Below, in pieces: positions 1 to 8,268 of a stretch of 64,000 bases of DNA. The stretch's first letter is position 1. Every line of letters starts with the position of its first letter. The stretch is from Haloarcula limicola (lineage in GTDB: Archaea > Halobacteriota > Halobacteria > Halobacteriales > Haloarculaceae), in assembly GCF_010119205.1 (NCBI RefSeq), contig NZ_WRXM01000003.1, forward strand, positions 248,001-312,000, given 5' to 3'. Under the pieces are notes generated by a model. That model had not been told where the DNA came from, made no database searches, and saw nothing but the letters and a program-made list of their open reading frames with translations. The translations under genes and the position numbers were made by a program.

Positions 1-749
1 ATGTCGAGGTGCTGGGCGGCGATGGACTCGATATATTCGCGTTTGCCGGCGACGATACCCGTGGTCTGTGGCCCGCGGATACCCTTTCCGCCGCTGAAGA
101 CGACCAGGTCCGCGCCCGCCTCGACGAACGCCGAGAGGTTCTCGACGGGCGGCACCTCCGCCGCGGCGTCGACGATGACCGGCACGTCGTTTTCGTGGGC
201 GATTTCGGCGACTACCGAGAGGTCCGGTTGCGTGTACGATTTCTGGACGTAGCCGACGGCGACGGTCCGGTCGGTTATCGCTCGCTCGATCTCCCACGGT
301 TCGACGTTCGTCGCGCCCGTCCCGAGGTGGTGGTCGTTGGTTCCCACGTCCACGATGGTCGCACCGGCCGCCCGGAGCGCGTGGTCGTAGCCGGTGCGAT
401 GCGTTCGGGGCATCACGATCTCGTCGGGGACGCCCCCGGTGTCGGGCAGGCGGTCCATCAGCGCGACGTCCGTCCCGGCGATGGCCGCCGCCGCGGAGAG
501 GAGGAGGCCCGCGGCCGCGCCGCTGGTGACGTATCCCGCCTCCGCGCCGGTCACCTCGGCTATCAGCTCCGACGCGCGGGCCTGTAAGTCACCCAGCTCC
601 ACGAACTCGCCGGCGGCCCGGCGCATGTCCTCGAGCGCCTCGGAGCGGATGCGACTGCCGCCGATCCGCGTCTTCGTCCCGGCGGCGTTGACCACCGGCG
701 GGACGCCCAGTTCCTCGTAGACGGAGTCCTCGCGTGTGCGTTCTGACAT
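1..749 (-). CDS. SelA-like PLP-dependent enzyme (partial, C-terminus beyond window)
   Basis: The reading frame is open from ATG at 749 to the left edge, giving about 249 residues, so the C-terminus is outside the window. It begins MSERTREDSVYEELGVPPVV and contains VTSGAAAGLLLS, then IVDAAAEVPP and FSGGKGIRGPQTTG, whose lysine fits the PLP Schiff-base residue of the SelA / D-glucosaminate-6-phosphate ammonia-lyase group of fold-type I enzymes. Archaeal SelA-like proteins are usually not selenium transferases, so the substrate is unknown. A TTTAACTA box near 815-822 (read on the minus strand) could be its promoter. The family call is fairly sure, the reaction is not. Confidence 0.8.
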   Translation of the reverse strand, partial: MSERTREDSVYEELGVPPVVNAAGTKTRIGGSRIRSEALEDMRRAAGEFVELGDLQARASELIAEVTGAEAGYVTSGAAAGLLLSAAAAIAGTDVALMDRLPDTGGVPDEIVMPRTHRTGYDHALRAAGATIVDVGTNDHHLGTGATNVEPWEIERAITDRTVAVGYVQKSYTQPDLSVVAEIAHENDVPVIVDAAAEVPPVENLSAFVEAGADLVVFSGGKGIRGPQTTGIVAGKREYIESIAAQHLD

Positions 750-967
750 AGTGAGCGACCGGCCGACAGCGGACTGTCGCCGGGCGTCGATACCGGACAA
801 CGAGGGGCCAGTAGTTAAACCCGGAGAATACGACTGACGGCGCGCGGCGTCGAACTGTCCCAGATGACCACGTGTACCGTCCACAAACAACTGTGTCGAA
901 GTGTATACGGCCGATAAATTGATACAGCCGGGCAATGCAATTCATACACAACCGATTCTCATCACCT

Positions 968-1417
968 ATGTCCGAGGAGTCTACAGTGCTGGTCGTCGAA
1001 GACAACGCCGCCGACCGCCGCCTGTTCGAAGAAGCGGCCGCCGAGGTCGCGTTCCCGAACCTCGAATTCGCGACCACTACGTGGGAAGCCGTCGAGTTCT
1101 TTCCGACGTTGTCGGACGGTAGCGAGGGCAGCGACGCGGCCGCGATGCCGGACCTCCTCCTGCTCGACCTCGACATCCCCGGCGAAGGCGGGATGGCCCT
1201 GCTCGAAGAACTCAAAGCCAGTTCGGCACCGTGCCGTCGGGTCCCGATACTCGTCCTCTCGAGCGAGGACGACCAGGAGACGATCGACAGGGCGTACGAC
1301 CTCGGCGCGAACGCGTATCTCACGAAACCGGCCGACTACGAGGCCTACGTCTCGCTCGTAGCCGAGATACGGGACTTCTGGCTCGATCGGATCGAACGAC
1401 CGTCGTATCGCCACTAA
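968..1417 (+). CDS. Single-domain response regulator (CheY/Rcp1-like)
   Basis: This is a 149-residue receiver domain with no output domain. Visible elements are the acidic pair in VVEDN near the N-terminus, the phosphoacceptor region LLLDLDIPGEGG, the Ser of VLSSED and the conserved lysine in LTKPADYE. The start is set at MSEEST; an upstream ATG at 935 would add eleven residues that do not fit the fold. Rcp1-like regulators normally take phosphate from phytochrome-like or PAS/GAF histidine kinases. No kinase is adjacent, so its partner must be elsewhere. Confidence 0.88.
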   Translation: MSEESTVLVVEDNAADRRLFEEAAAEVAFPNLEFATTTWEAVEFFPTLSDGSEGSDAAAMPDLLLLDLDIPGEGGMALLEELKASSAPCRRVPILVLSSEDDQETIDRAYDLGANAYLTKPADYEAYVSLVAEIRDFWLDRIERPSYRH

Positions 1418-1511
1418 TCGGCCTTCGCGGTTCGGAGCGTCCGAGACCGAGGCGACCGTCCGTCCGCTCGTGGTCGCTCGCTCTCCGACCGAACTCGAGC
1501 CGAACGGGGAC

Positions 1512-2633
1512 TCACCCGTCGTGGTCGTCGAACGCTTCGCCGGTCTTCTCGGCTCGTTCGGCGGCGAGGATATCGGAGTAATGCCGCTCGACGACTTCGA
1601 CGGAGTTGCCGAGTTGGTCGGCGGCGGCGTCGGCCCCCTGTTGCATCGCGAGAACTCGGCCGACGCCGCGGCGAGCGCCGTGGAGTTGGAGGTATCCCTC
1701 CTCGACGTCGACGTCGGCCTCGTCGGTCAGTCGCTTCAGCAGTCGACGCGCCCCGTCGGTCGTGATGGTGGTCAGTTGACCCGCCGCTTCACGGAGCGCG
1801 TCGAAGATCTCGGCGTGGCCCGAAACGTCTCTCTCGACGCCGGCCGCATCGAGCGCGTCGTGCAGCGACGGATAGTGAAGCGTCGGGAAGAGCGGCCACT
1901 CCGGCGCGGGATCGAGGACGGTCCGCCACCGTTCGAGGGCCGTCCGTGCCTGTGGCGGGATAGAGCGGTCTTCCCACCGCTGGTTCTTCCCCAAGACTTC
2001 GAGGCTGTCGCAGTCGTCGGCGAGGTCCCGCCACGTCGCGCCGTCGCGGCGGTCGTCCTGCGGATTGGCGAGCAGCTCGCTCCCGCGGATGCCCGAATAA
2101 GCGAGGACGTACACGAGCGCGCGGTTCCGGACGGGACCGTACGCGTCGAGCCCGTCCTCCTCGATAGCCTCGCGCGCCCGGTCGTCGACGTGGCCGAGGA
2201 TCGCCCGCCGCTGTTCGCGTCGCCACGTCTGCTGCCGTTCTTCCTTTCGGGTATCGGCCTCGGGGAGCGGTTCCCTGGCGGCCTCCTGAATCCCGTAGTG
2301 CGTATCGACGAGTCCCTCCCGCTGTGCCCAGCCCAGCCACGCCGAGACGTAGTCGTAGTACTTCTGTACCGTCCGCGGTGAGTGGCCCTGTCCCAACAGT
2401 TCCCGACGGATGTACCGTCGGAGCGTCCGGGCTTCGATGCCGTCGAACCCCTCGATACCTTCGCGTTCGAGGTAGGTCACGAACTTCCCCAGTTCGCGCT
2501 CGGCGTGGCGTCGGTAGATCCCGCTTTGCTCTTGCCCGCCCTTTCCGCGCGAGACGAGGTAGTCCTCGAGAGCGCGTCGAAGTGGCGGCGGTGCGTTCTC
2601 GGCCCCCGAACCCCCGGATTCGCTGTCTGTCAT
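1512..2633 (-). CDS. Tyrosine-type site-specific recombinase/integrase (XerC/D-like)
   Basis: The protein is 373 residues. The N-terminal half is a SAM-like core-binding domain (ALEDYLVSRGKGG to AWLGWAQREGLVD). The catalytic half shows the expected residues: Arg in YSGIRGSELL, Lys in LEVLGKNQRW, the HGARRG box and the nucleophilic Tyr in VERHYSDIL, so it looks intact. The start is taken at MTDSES (2633); the longer frame adds a basic tail over the inverted repeat at 2673-2700. No excisionase, tRNA attachment site or prophage genes are nearby, so this is an orphan integrase of the kind common in haloarchaea. Confidence 0.88.
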   Translation of the reverse strand: MTDSESGGSGAENAPPPLRRALEDYLVSRGKGGQEQSGIYRRHAERELGKFVTYLEREGIEGFDGIEARTLRRYIRRELLGQGHSPRTVQKYYDYVSAWLGWAQREGLVDTHYGIQEAAREPLPEADTRKEERQQTWRREQRRAILGHVDDRAREAIEEDGLDAYGPVRNRALVYVLAYSGIRGSELLANPQDDRRDGATWRDLADDCDSLEVLGKNQRWEDRSIPPQARTALERWRTVLDPAPEWPLFPTLHYPSLHDALDAAGVERDVSGHAEIFDALREAAGQLTTITTDGARRLLKRLTDEADVDVEEGYLQLHGARRGVGRVLAMQQGADAAADQLGNSVEVVERHYSDILAAERAEKTGEAFDDHDG

Positions 2634-2672
2634 CGACTCGGATGCACGTACAGCGACCGCCCCCAAAAATCT

Positions 2673-2700
2673 ACTCGTGATTCCTCGACGAATCACGAGT
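2673..2700. repeat. Perfect 11-bp inverted repeat upstream of the integrase gene
   Basis: ACTCGTGATTC and GAATCACGAGT are exact reverse complements separated by the six bases CTCGAC, and a further GTGATTC half follows directly. The repeat lies 40 bp upstream of the integrase start. It could be an operator or a recombination core site (two 11-bp arms with a 6-bp spacer is the architecture of Xer-type sites). Confidence 0.7.
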
Positions 2701-3225
2701 GATTCAGTACTCCCCCGTATCGGCCGTGAGTGGAGTTTTCGAACCGTCTATCGTGCCGATACGGGATTTATAAATTATATGCTGCTATATAAAATTGCTC
2801 GAAAGATCAGAATCGTGCGAGCGACGTTCCGGATCGTCTCGCGAAGTTCATCGGTGAAACGCTCGTTCCAAGTCCGCCAGAGGGTCTTGGTCGGTGACGC
2901 TGCCCGGTACAGAGGGGTCACCCAGTTCGGGATACGTTTATTCTCGGCTTCGCTTGCGGGGAAGCGGTCGAGCTCATCGCGTTGTGTACCCGGATCCCGA
3001 TACTGGCTGGAACTGATGAGCGCGTACGCGGTCGCGGTATTCTCGGGGTCGCCGGACTGGGTGTGTTGCGGGTCCGGGTACACTACCAAAATACAGGCGA
3101 ACGGTGCACGTCAGATATCCCGGTCTTCTCCGCCGCTATCCTCATTCTCATGCGTCCCGGTTTCATCACCGGGCTATTAACCGGAGTTCAGCGCCTAGAG
3201 CTGTGACCGGTTACGCAGTGGATGC
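2701..3225. other. Gene-poor, A/T-richer interval
   Basis: No convincing gene is visible in these 525 bases. The segment 2766-2800 is very A/T-rich and holds TATA-like strings. A 104-residue frame on the minus strand (2775-3089) has no recognised domain and poor haloarchaeal codon use. A small hairpin, CCCGGT-TTCATC-ACCGGG (3156-3173), lies just past the end of the CDF gene and might mark its 3' end, although no T-run follows. Composition suggests acquired or decayed DNA. Confidence 0.4.
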
Positions 3226-4119
3226 TTACGACTCAGTTGCGTCTTTCCACTCGCCGAGCCCAGCGGGATCGAGATGGACGTGGACATCTGAAACTGAGTC
3301 GACCTCGCGGACACGGTGGCGAAGATCGGATTCGAGGTCGTGTGCTTCGACCACGGTTAGATCTCGGTCTACTTCAGCGTGGAACTCGACCTCGACCATG
3401 TGCCCGGAATAGTACGCGACGAAATCGTGAATTCCGTGAACGGCGGAGTGCTCCCGAATCTGTCGCTTGATCTCTTCCCGTTCTGATTTGGGAGGTGCGC
3501 TATCGGCAAGATACTGAATATTCTCACGAGAGATGTCCACGCCTTGGTGGATGACGAGCAGACTCACAATGCCGCCCGCAATCGGGTCAAAAATTGGGTA
3601 GCCGACAGCCATACCCAGGACGCCCACAAGGGCTGCACCTGTTGTATAGAGGTCATTGAGGCTGTCAGCGGCAAGCGCTCGAAGACTCGGTAACTGGAGT
3701 TCTTGATTCTTGTCTTGCGTATACCAGTAACAGAGATACATATCACCCAGTGCGAACAGGAGTCCGAGTACGAGCCAAATACTGTACTCGGCAGAGACTC
3801 CAGTAAGGACCGAATGACCCGCGTCGTACAGCAGTTTGAGTCCGAGGAGAATGAGGACGCCACCAACGAAGAGCGCGGAGAGCGGTTCGAACCGATTGTG
3901 TCCATGCGGATGTGAATCATCAGCATCGTCGAAGGCGGATCGGCCCCAGATCAAGACAACACCACTTGCGAGAAGGTCAGCGACGGAGTGCGCTGCGTCA
4001 GCGGTGAGTGCGAGGCTCCCGGTGAGCAGTCCGAGTGAGCCCTCGACACCGATTTTGAGGGTATTCAATAGCACATTGGCCCAAGAGACTTTGAGGAAGG
4101 CCACGCGTGAGTCCGCCAT
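3226..4119 (-). CDS. Cation diffusion facilitator (CDF) family metal exporter
   Basis: The 297-residue protein has six hydrophobic segments followed by a cytoplasmic domain, the usual CDF length. The transport-site motifs are visible: DAAHSVAD (Asp41, His44, Asp48) in TM2 and DSLND (Asp152, Asp156) in TM5. A His-rich DDSHPHGHNRFEPL loop follows TM2, and the C-terminal domain ends with VSDVHVHLDP. CDF proteins exchange divalent metal for protons; the mixed HxxxD/DxxxD pattern leaves the metal (Zn, Fe, Mn or Co) open. A TATA element (TTATATAC on the minus strand, about 4164-4171) lies 45 nt upstream. GC is lower than in neighbouring genes. Confidence 0.92.
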   Translation of the reverse strand: MADSRVAFLKVSWANVLLNTLKIGVEGSLGLLTGSLALTADAAHSVADLLASGVVLIWGRSAFDDADDSHPHGHNRFEPLSALFVGGVLILLGLKLLYDAGHSVLTGVSAEYSIWLVLGLLFALGDMYLCYWYTQDKNQELQLPSLRALAADSLNDLYTTGAALVGVLGMAVGYPIFDPIAGGIVSLLVIHQGVDISRENIQYLADSAPPKSEREEIKRQIREHSAVHGIHDFVAYYSGHMVEVEFHAEVDRDLTVVEAHDLESDLRHRVREVDSVSDVHVHLDPAGLGEWKDATES

Positions 4120-4398
4120 GGTATGGTACTACTGCTACTCCGCCATAAGAGACCTCATTAGCCGTATATAATCGAGTTTTTGATTCGATCTAAACTTTGC
4201 TCAGGGCACTGAGAGTTGTCGAATATCCGATATTTCCATCACACGACCGTGTTATGTATGCATCGAGAAAAGTGGTCTCAACTCAACTGAGTACACGACA
4301 ACAGGGTATCGCCCACTCGAAACGCTGTTTCGAGCGCACATCGCCGGTCGTCCGCTACAGCAGCGTGATAGGCGTAGGGTTGACTCCGGGACGAGCCA

Positions 4399-6258
4399 CT
4401 AATTGTCAGATGCGCCGGGCGGGTCGGGACGCTCGGCGACGCCCGTGGACTCCGTAGCGACCTCGTGAAGCGGGTTCGTGACCGTCCCGTGTTCGGATGC
4501 ATGCGGGCGACCGGGGGCGTCATCGTAGCCGTAGTCGAGGATCCGATTTCTGTTGAGCGCTAGCTTCGTGAACTCCGGCTGGAGCAGGTCGAACAGCTCG
4601 AAACGGTCCGCTAGTTCGGGGAACTGCGACTGATACTCGAGGACAGCCTCGCGCACGTGCATCCAGAACTCCTCCTCGGGGTAGTCCTCGTTCTCTTCGA
4701 GAATGTCGGCGACGTAGCGGAGGACGCAGACGAACAGCCCCGAGAAGATAAATTGACAGAGGCCTTCCGGCGGTTCCCTGCGGAGAACCGCCTCCATCTC
4801 CGCTGAGAGCGCGTCGAGTTCAGGGAGCGGTCGGTCGCTCACGTTCACGTCGTCGGCGAAGTCCTTGATCGCGAGGCGCGTCGGGACGCCGTCCTCGACG
4901 ACGAGGATCGTGTTCTGCCCGTGCGGGGAGAAGACGGTCCCATAGCGGTAGAGAAAGTGAAGCAGTGGTGGAAGCACCGTCTCGAAGAACGCCTCGAGCC
5001 ACTCGTCGAGCGTGAGGGCGGACTGCTCGACGAGTCGCGAGAGATACGGTTCCCCCGCGCCGTCGACGTGCATCAGTGCCGAGAGGGTGATGGCTTCCTC
5101 CCCGTCCTCGAGGAAGGTGTAGATAGATTCGCGCCACACCGCACCCAGTAGTTCGTGGTACTGGTAGGGCGACCCCTCGATGCCGGCGAAGTCGTCGTGG
5201 CCGTAATTGACGCCGGCGATCTCGCCGGGGAGGATGAGATCCTGCTCTTGCAGGAAGGCGTCCTGCGCATAGATCCCTTTGATGTATTCCGTGACCGTGG
5301 GGGCAATTTCGGTGCGTTCTCCGGGGAGGCCGCGCCAGACAAGCGTGTTGAGAATGCGCATCGGTACCTTCACGTGGTGTTTCTCCGCCTCGTCGACGTT
5401 GACAAAGGTGCGTACCGACTGCTGGGGGAGATACTCGTCGGGGCCGTCTCCCAAGGGGACGATATCGTCGTTCGCGATGTCGCCGGGGAACAGCGGGACG
5501 ATGCTGTGCTCCCACTGCCAGTCGTGGACCGGGACGAAGTAGTAGGCATCTGGGTCGAGCCCTCGCTGGCGGAGGCGGTCCCGAAAGCGATCGTAGTGAC
5601 CGCCGAGTTCCGACTGGACGAGCGAGTCGTGATCGACGCCGGCCGCGCCGGTAAACGTCGCTTCGGCCTTTCGAACGGCGACCCACGAGAGAGTTACCGG
5701 TTCCTGCAGTTCGGGCGCGTACTGGCGGTAGTCGTCGTACCCCCAGCCGAGACGGCCCTTGTTGTAGGTGATCCACGGGTGACCCTCCATTTCGCCTTCG
5801 AGGGCGGCGTAGCCGAGGGCCGTCGGGTCGAAACCCTCGCGGTCGCGCCTCTTCGCTTCGATATGTGCGTCGGCGAGGAGCGTCCGTTCGTATTCGCGAA
5901 CGAGGTTCCCCGCGGTGAGCGCGTCGAGGTCGACCGTCGCTTCGAGATCTCGAAGACAGCGGATGGGGTCGGTGGCCGACTCCCATCCGTCTTCGGCGTC
6001 CCCGTTCGCGCGGCGCTCGATAGAGCCGCCGTCGATAGCGTAGCTGTCGAGGAGTCGTTCGTCGGCCTCGAAGCGATAGCTCGCCGAGGTGAGGTCGACT
6101 CGATAGGTGTCTCGCTGGTCGCCGGCGGCCACCTGCTCGGGGTTGAGTATCTCCTCGTAACTGAACTCTTCGAGCAGCTTCGTGAGCAGACGGCGCTCAA
6201 CGGTCTCCCAGACGTCGGGGGTCAGTGCGTTCTCGCGGATGGTATCGTTCGGGTCCAT
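4399..6258 (-). CDS. IucA/IucC family siderophore synthetase (RhbF/IucC-like)
   Basis: This is the last gene of the six-gene siderophore operon and encodes 619 residues. IucA/IucC (NIS synthetase) features are visible: HPWITYNKGRLGWGYDDY near the substrate/ATP site, VPVHDWQWEH, KVPMRILNTLVWRGLPGE, and FSPHGQNTILVV followed by IKDFADDVNVSD. These enzymes adenylate a citrate carboxylate and condense it with an amine; this one would add the second hydroxamate arm. It begins 2 bp after the stop of the monooxygenase gene. A ferric-iron reductase-type C-terminal segment (QFPELADRFELFDLLQPEF) completes it. Confidence 0.9.
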   Translation of the reverse strand: MDPNDTIRENALTPDVWETVERRLLTKLLEEFSYEEILNPEQVAAGDQRDTYRVDLTSASYRFEADERLLDSYAIDGGSIERRANGDAEDGWESATDPIRCLRDLEATVDLDALTAGNLVREYERTLLADAHIEAKRRDREGFDPTALGYAALEGEMEGHPWITYNKGRLGWGYDDYRQYAPELQEPVTLSWVAVRKAEATFTGAAGVDHDSLVQSELGGHYDRFRDRLRQRGLDPDAYYFVPVHDWQWEHSIVPLFPGDIANDDIVPLGDGPDEYLPQQSVRTFVNVDEAEKHHVKVPMRILNTLVWRGLPGERTEIAPTVTEYIKGIYAQDAFLQEQDLILPGEIAGVNYGHDDFAGIEGSPYQYHELLGAVWRESIYTFLEDGEEAITLSALMHVDGAGEPYLSRLVEQSALTLDEWLEAFFETVLPPLLHFLYRYGTVFSPHGQNTILVVEDGVPTRLAIKDFADDVNVSDRPLPELDALSAEMEAVLRREPPEGLCQFIFSGLFVCVLRYVADILEENEDYPEEEFWMHVREAVLEYQSQFPELADRFELFDLLQPEFTKLALNRNRILDYGYDDAPGRPHASEHGTVTNPLHEVATESTGVAERPDPPGASDN

Positions 6259-6260
6259 AG

Positions 6261-7625
6261 TTAGTCGTCCTGCGTGGGTGCGGTCGTCTCGCTCCCGTTG
6301 CGGGAGGCGCCGGGCGCGTGCTCGACGAACTGGTCGAGTGAAAAATCCTGGAAGACGGTGTCCGAATCCTCGGGATAGGCCTCGTAGCCGACCAGCCGAT
6401 TGACGAACTTCGTGTTCCGGTAGCAGCCGAGCCCGAGATCGGGAACGCCGACCCCGTGGGTGTGGAGTTCGGCGTTCTGGAGGAAGATATCACCGGAATG
6501 GTCGATTTCGAGGCGGTGGTCCTCGGTCACCTCGTAGCGACCCTTCGCGTCCCAGTGGATAGCGTCTTCGAGTGGTTCGAGCAACGCCGGAACGGGCCGG
6601 TCGTAACCAGTACCGAGGATAACCACCTCGGATTCGTGGACGAAGTCCTCCCTGGTCTGCCACTGGTGGCAGTCGAGAGCATAGAGGCCACCGACGGACG
6701 CGAGATCCCGAACCGCGGTCATCGCGAACAGCCCGACGTCGGGCTCGCGGTCGCCGATCGACCGGCGATAGAGCAGGTCGTAGATATCGGCGCTCGTCCC
6801 GGGATCGACGCCCTTGTACAGGAGGTCCTGGTTCGGAATGAGATCGTCTTTGGTCGCTTGGGGGAGGTCGTAGACGTACTGCTCGTACTCGGGCGTGAAG
6901 TGCTGCAGACCGAGTTTCGAGTACTCCATGGGGAAGAACCCCTCAGAGCGGGTGAGCCAGTCGAGGCGGTACTCGTGGTCGACCTGTCGTTCGAGGAGGT
7001 CCTCGAACACCTCGGCGGCACTCTGGCCCGACCCGACGATAGTCACGGAATCGGCGTCCAACACGCGCTCGCGGTTGTAGCGGTACTTCGCGGTATGGAA
7101 GACGTCCTCCTCGGAATGCCCCCGCAGGTGCTCGGGAAGTTGTGGGCGCGACCCGACGCCCAGAGCGAGGTGCTCGCCGCGGTATTCGAAGCGCTCGTTC
7201 GTGTCGGGGTGACGAGCGACGACGAGGTAGTGCTCGGCCTCCTCGTCCCACTGCACCGCGGTGACCTCTCGGGAGAACTGGGGGGTGTCGAGTTCGTCGA
7301 CGACCCATTGGAGATAGTCGTTGTACTCCCGGCGGGGAATCTGGAACGTCTCGTAGAAATAGAATTCGTAGATGCGCCCCATCTCCCGGAGGTAGTTGAG
7401 GTAGCTGTAGTCGCTGGTAGGGTCGGCGAGCGTGACGATATCAGCGAGGAACGGCACTTCGAGGGTCGTGCCTTCAAGGAGCATTCCCTCGTGCCAGTTG
7501 AACTCTGCGTCGCGTTCGAGGAAGACCGCATCGACGTCCGCCTCAACGGAGTCGAGCATGGCAGCCAATCCGAGGTTGAACGGGCCGACACCGACGCCGA
7601 CGACGTCTCGCACGTCGTCAGTCAT
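6261..7625 (-). CDS. Lysine/ornithine/diamine N-monooxygenase (IucD/RhbE-like)
   Basis: The protein is 454 residues, starting MTDDVRDVVGVGVGPFNLGL, which carries the FAD-binding GxGxxG. A second nucleotide site, TIVGSGQSAAEVFEDL, fits NADPH, and VVILGTGYDRPVP is the C-terminal ATGY-like motif of flavin N-hydroxylases. In this operon it should hydroxylate the terminal amine of 1,3-diaminopropane. The start at 7625 lies 8 bp inside the preceding acetyltransferase gene, indicating translational coupling; the longer open frame adds only a basic tail. Acts in the cytoplasm. Confidence 0.9.
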   Translation of the reverse strand: MTDDVRDVVGVGVGPFNLGLAAMLDSVEADVDAVFLERDAEFNWHEGMLLEGTTLEVPFLADIVTLADPTSDYSYLNYLREMGRIYEFYFYETFQIPRREYNDYLQWVVDELDTPQFSREVTAVQWDEEAEHYLVVARHPDTNERFEYRGEHLALGVGSRPQLPEHLRGHSEEDVFHTAKYRYNRERVLDADSVTIVGSGQSAAEVFEDLLERQVDHEYRLDWLTRSEGFFPMEYSKLGLQHFTPEYEQYVYDLPQATKDDLIPNQDLLYKGVDPGTSADIYDLLYRRSIGDREPDVGLFAMTAVRDLASVGGLYALDCHQWQTREDFVHESEVVILGTGYDRPVPALLEPLEDAIHWDAKGRYEVTEDHRLEIDHSGDIFLQNAELHTHGVGVPDLGLGCYRNTKFVNRLVGYEAYPEDSDTVFQDFSLDQFVEHAPGASRNGSETTAPTQDD

Positions 7626-8268
7626 CAGTGGCCACCTCCGAACCAGTGCCCTGTGCGGGCGGGGCCGTCGCGTCGGCGAGCACCGCGGACTCGAAGCGCT
7701 CGCGTTCACAGATCAGCAGGACGGCGTCCTTCTCGGCCTCGTCGAAGTGAAACTCCTTCTGCATCTCGAAGCCACACCGCTCGAAGATATGTCGGACCTT
7801 CTCGTTGCGAGCGTCGGGTTCCGCGATGATTCGCTGAGTTTCGGGATAGCGGAACTGCATCGCGACAACGGCCCGCAGTAGCGGGAGCGCGTATCCCCGT
7901 CCGAGGTACTCCTCGGGGCCGATCAGGAGGTGGACCCCCTGGTCGTGCGGCGCTGCCTCGTAGTGGTTCGCGACGTCGTCCTCGGCGGCCCAGTAACACT
8001 CCCAGTAGCTCATCGGGACGTGGTCGAGACACCCGATGTAGGGCGTGAGATGGTCAGTCGCGATCTTCGAGCGGAGTGCCTCGCGAAACTCGGGGAGTGG
8101 TACGTCGAGCCGCCAGTAGGGCTTCACGTGGTCGCTCCCGAGCCACCGATGGAGGCGGCCGAGATCGCGCTCGACGGTGGCCGGACGGAGCGATAGCTGC
8201 TTGCCGATTCGCCGGTCGTAGGTCTGGTAGTCGTAGTCGCCGGCGACGATTGCGTTCGGGTCGGTCAT
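7618..8268 (-). CDS. GNAT-type N-acetyltransferase (RhbD/IucB-like)
   Basis: The 216-residue protein fits the siderophore acyltransferases of the GNAT fold. Visible blocks are WLGSDHVKPYWRLDVPLPEF, YIGCLDHVPMSYWECYWA, the acetyl-CoA loop GPEEYLGRGYALPLLRAV, and RIIAEPDARNEKVRHIFERCGF. In the operon it would acetylate the N-hydroxylated diamine to give the hydroxamate. Its ATG overlaps the stop of the upstream synthetase gene by 4 bp (ATGA). The low-complexity tail after residue 195 is typical of haloarchaeal proteins. Confidence 0.88.
   Translation of the reverse strand: MTDPNAIVAGDYDYQTYDRRIGKQLSLRPATVERDLGRLHRWLGSDHVKPYWRLDVPLPEFREALRSKIATDHLTPYIGCLDHVPMSYWECYWAAEDDVANHYEAAPHDQGVHLLIGPEEYLGRGYALPLLRAVVAMQFRYPETQRIIAEPDARNEKVRHIFERCGFEMQKEFHFDEAEKDAVLLICERERFESAVLADATAPPAQGTGSEVATDD

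Noticed and set aside
2775..3089. 104-codon minus-strand frame in the A/T-rich gap
   Set aside because: No recognised motif, weak codon bias and no convincing start; kept only as part of the intergenic description.
3156..3173. CCCGGT-TTCATC-ACCGGG hairpin as terminator of the CDF gene
   Set aside because: Perfect stem but no following T-run, so not called as a terminator feature.
5155..6264. 369-codon plus-strand frame opposite the IucA/IucC gene
   Set aside because: Antisense shadow in high-GC DNA; the minus strand carries an unmistakable synthetase in this span.
6456..7829. 457-codon plus-strand frame opposite the monooxygenase
   Set aside because: Repetitive Val/Glu-rich composition typical of antisense shadows; no domain, and the opposite strand is a clear flavin monooxygenase.
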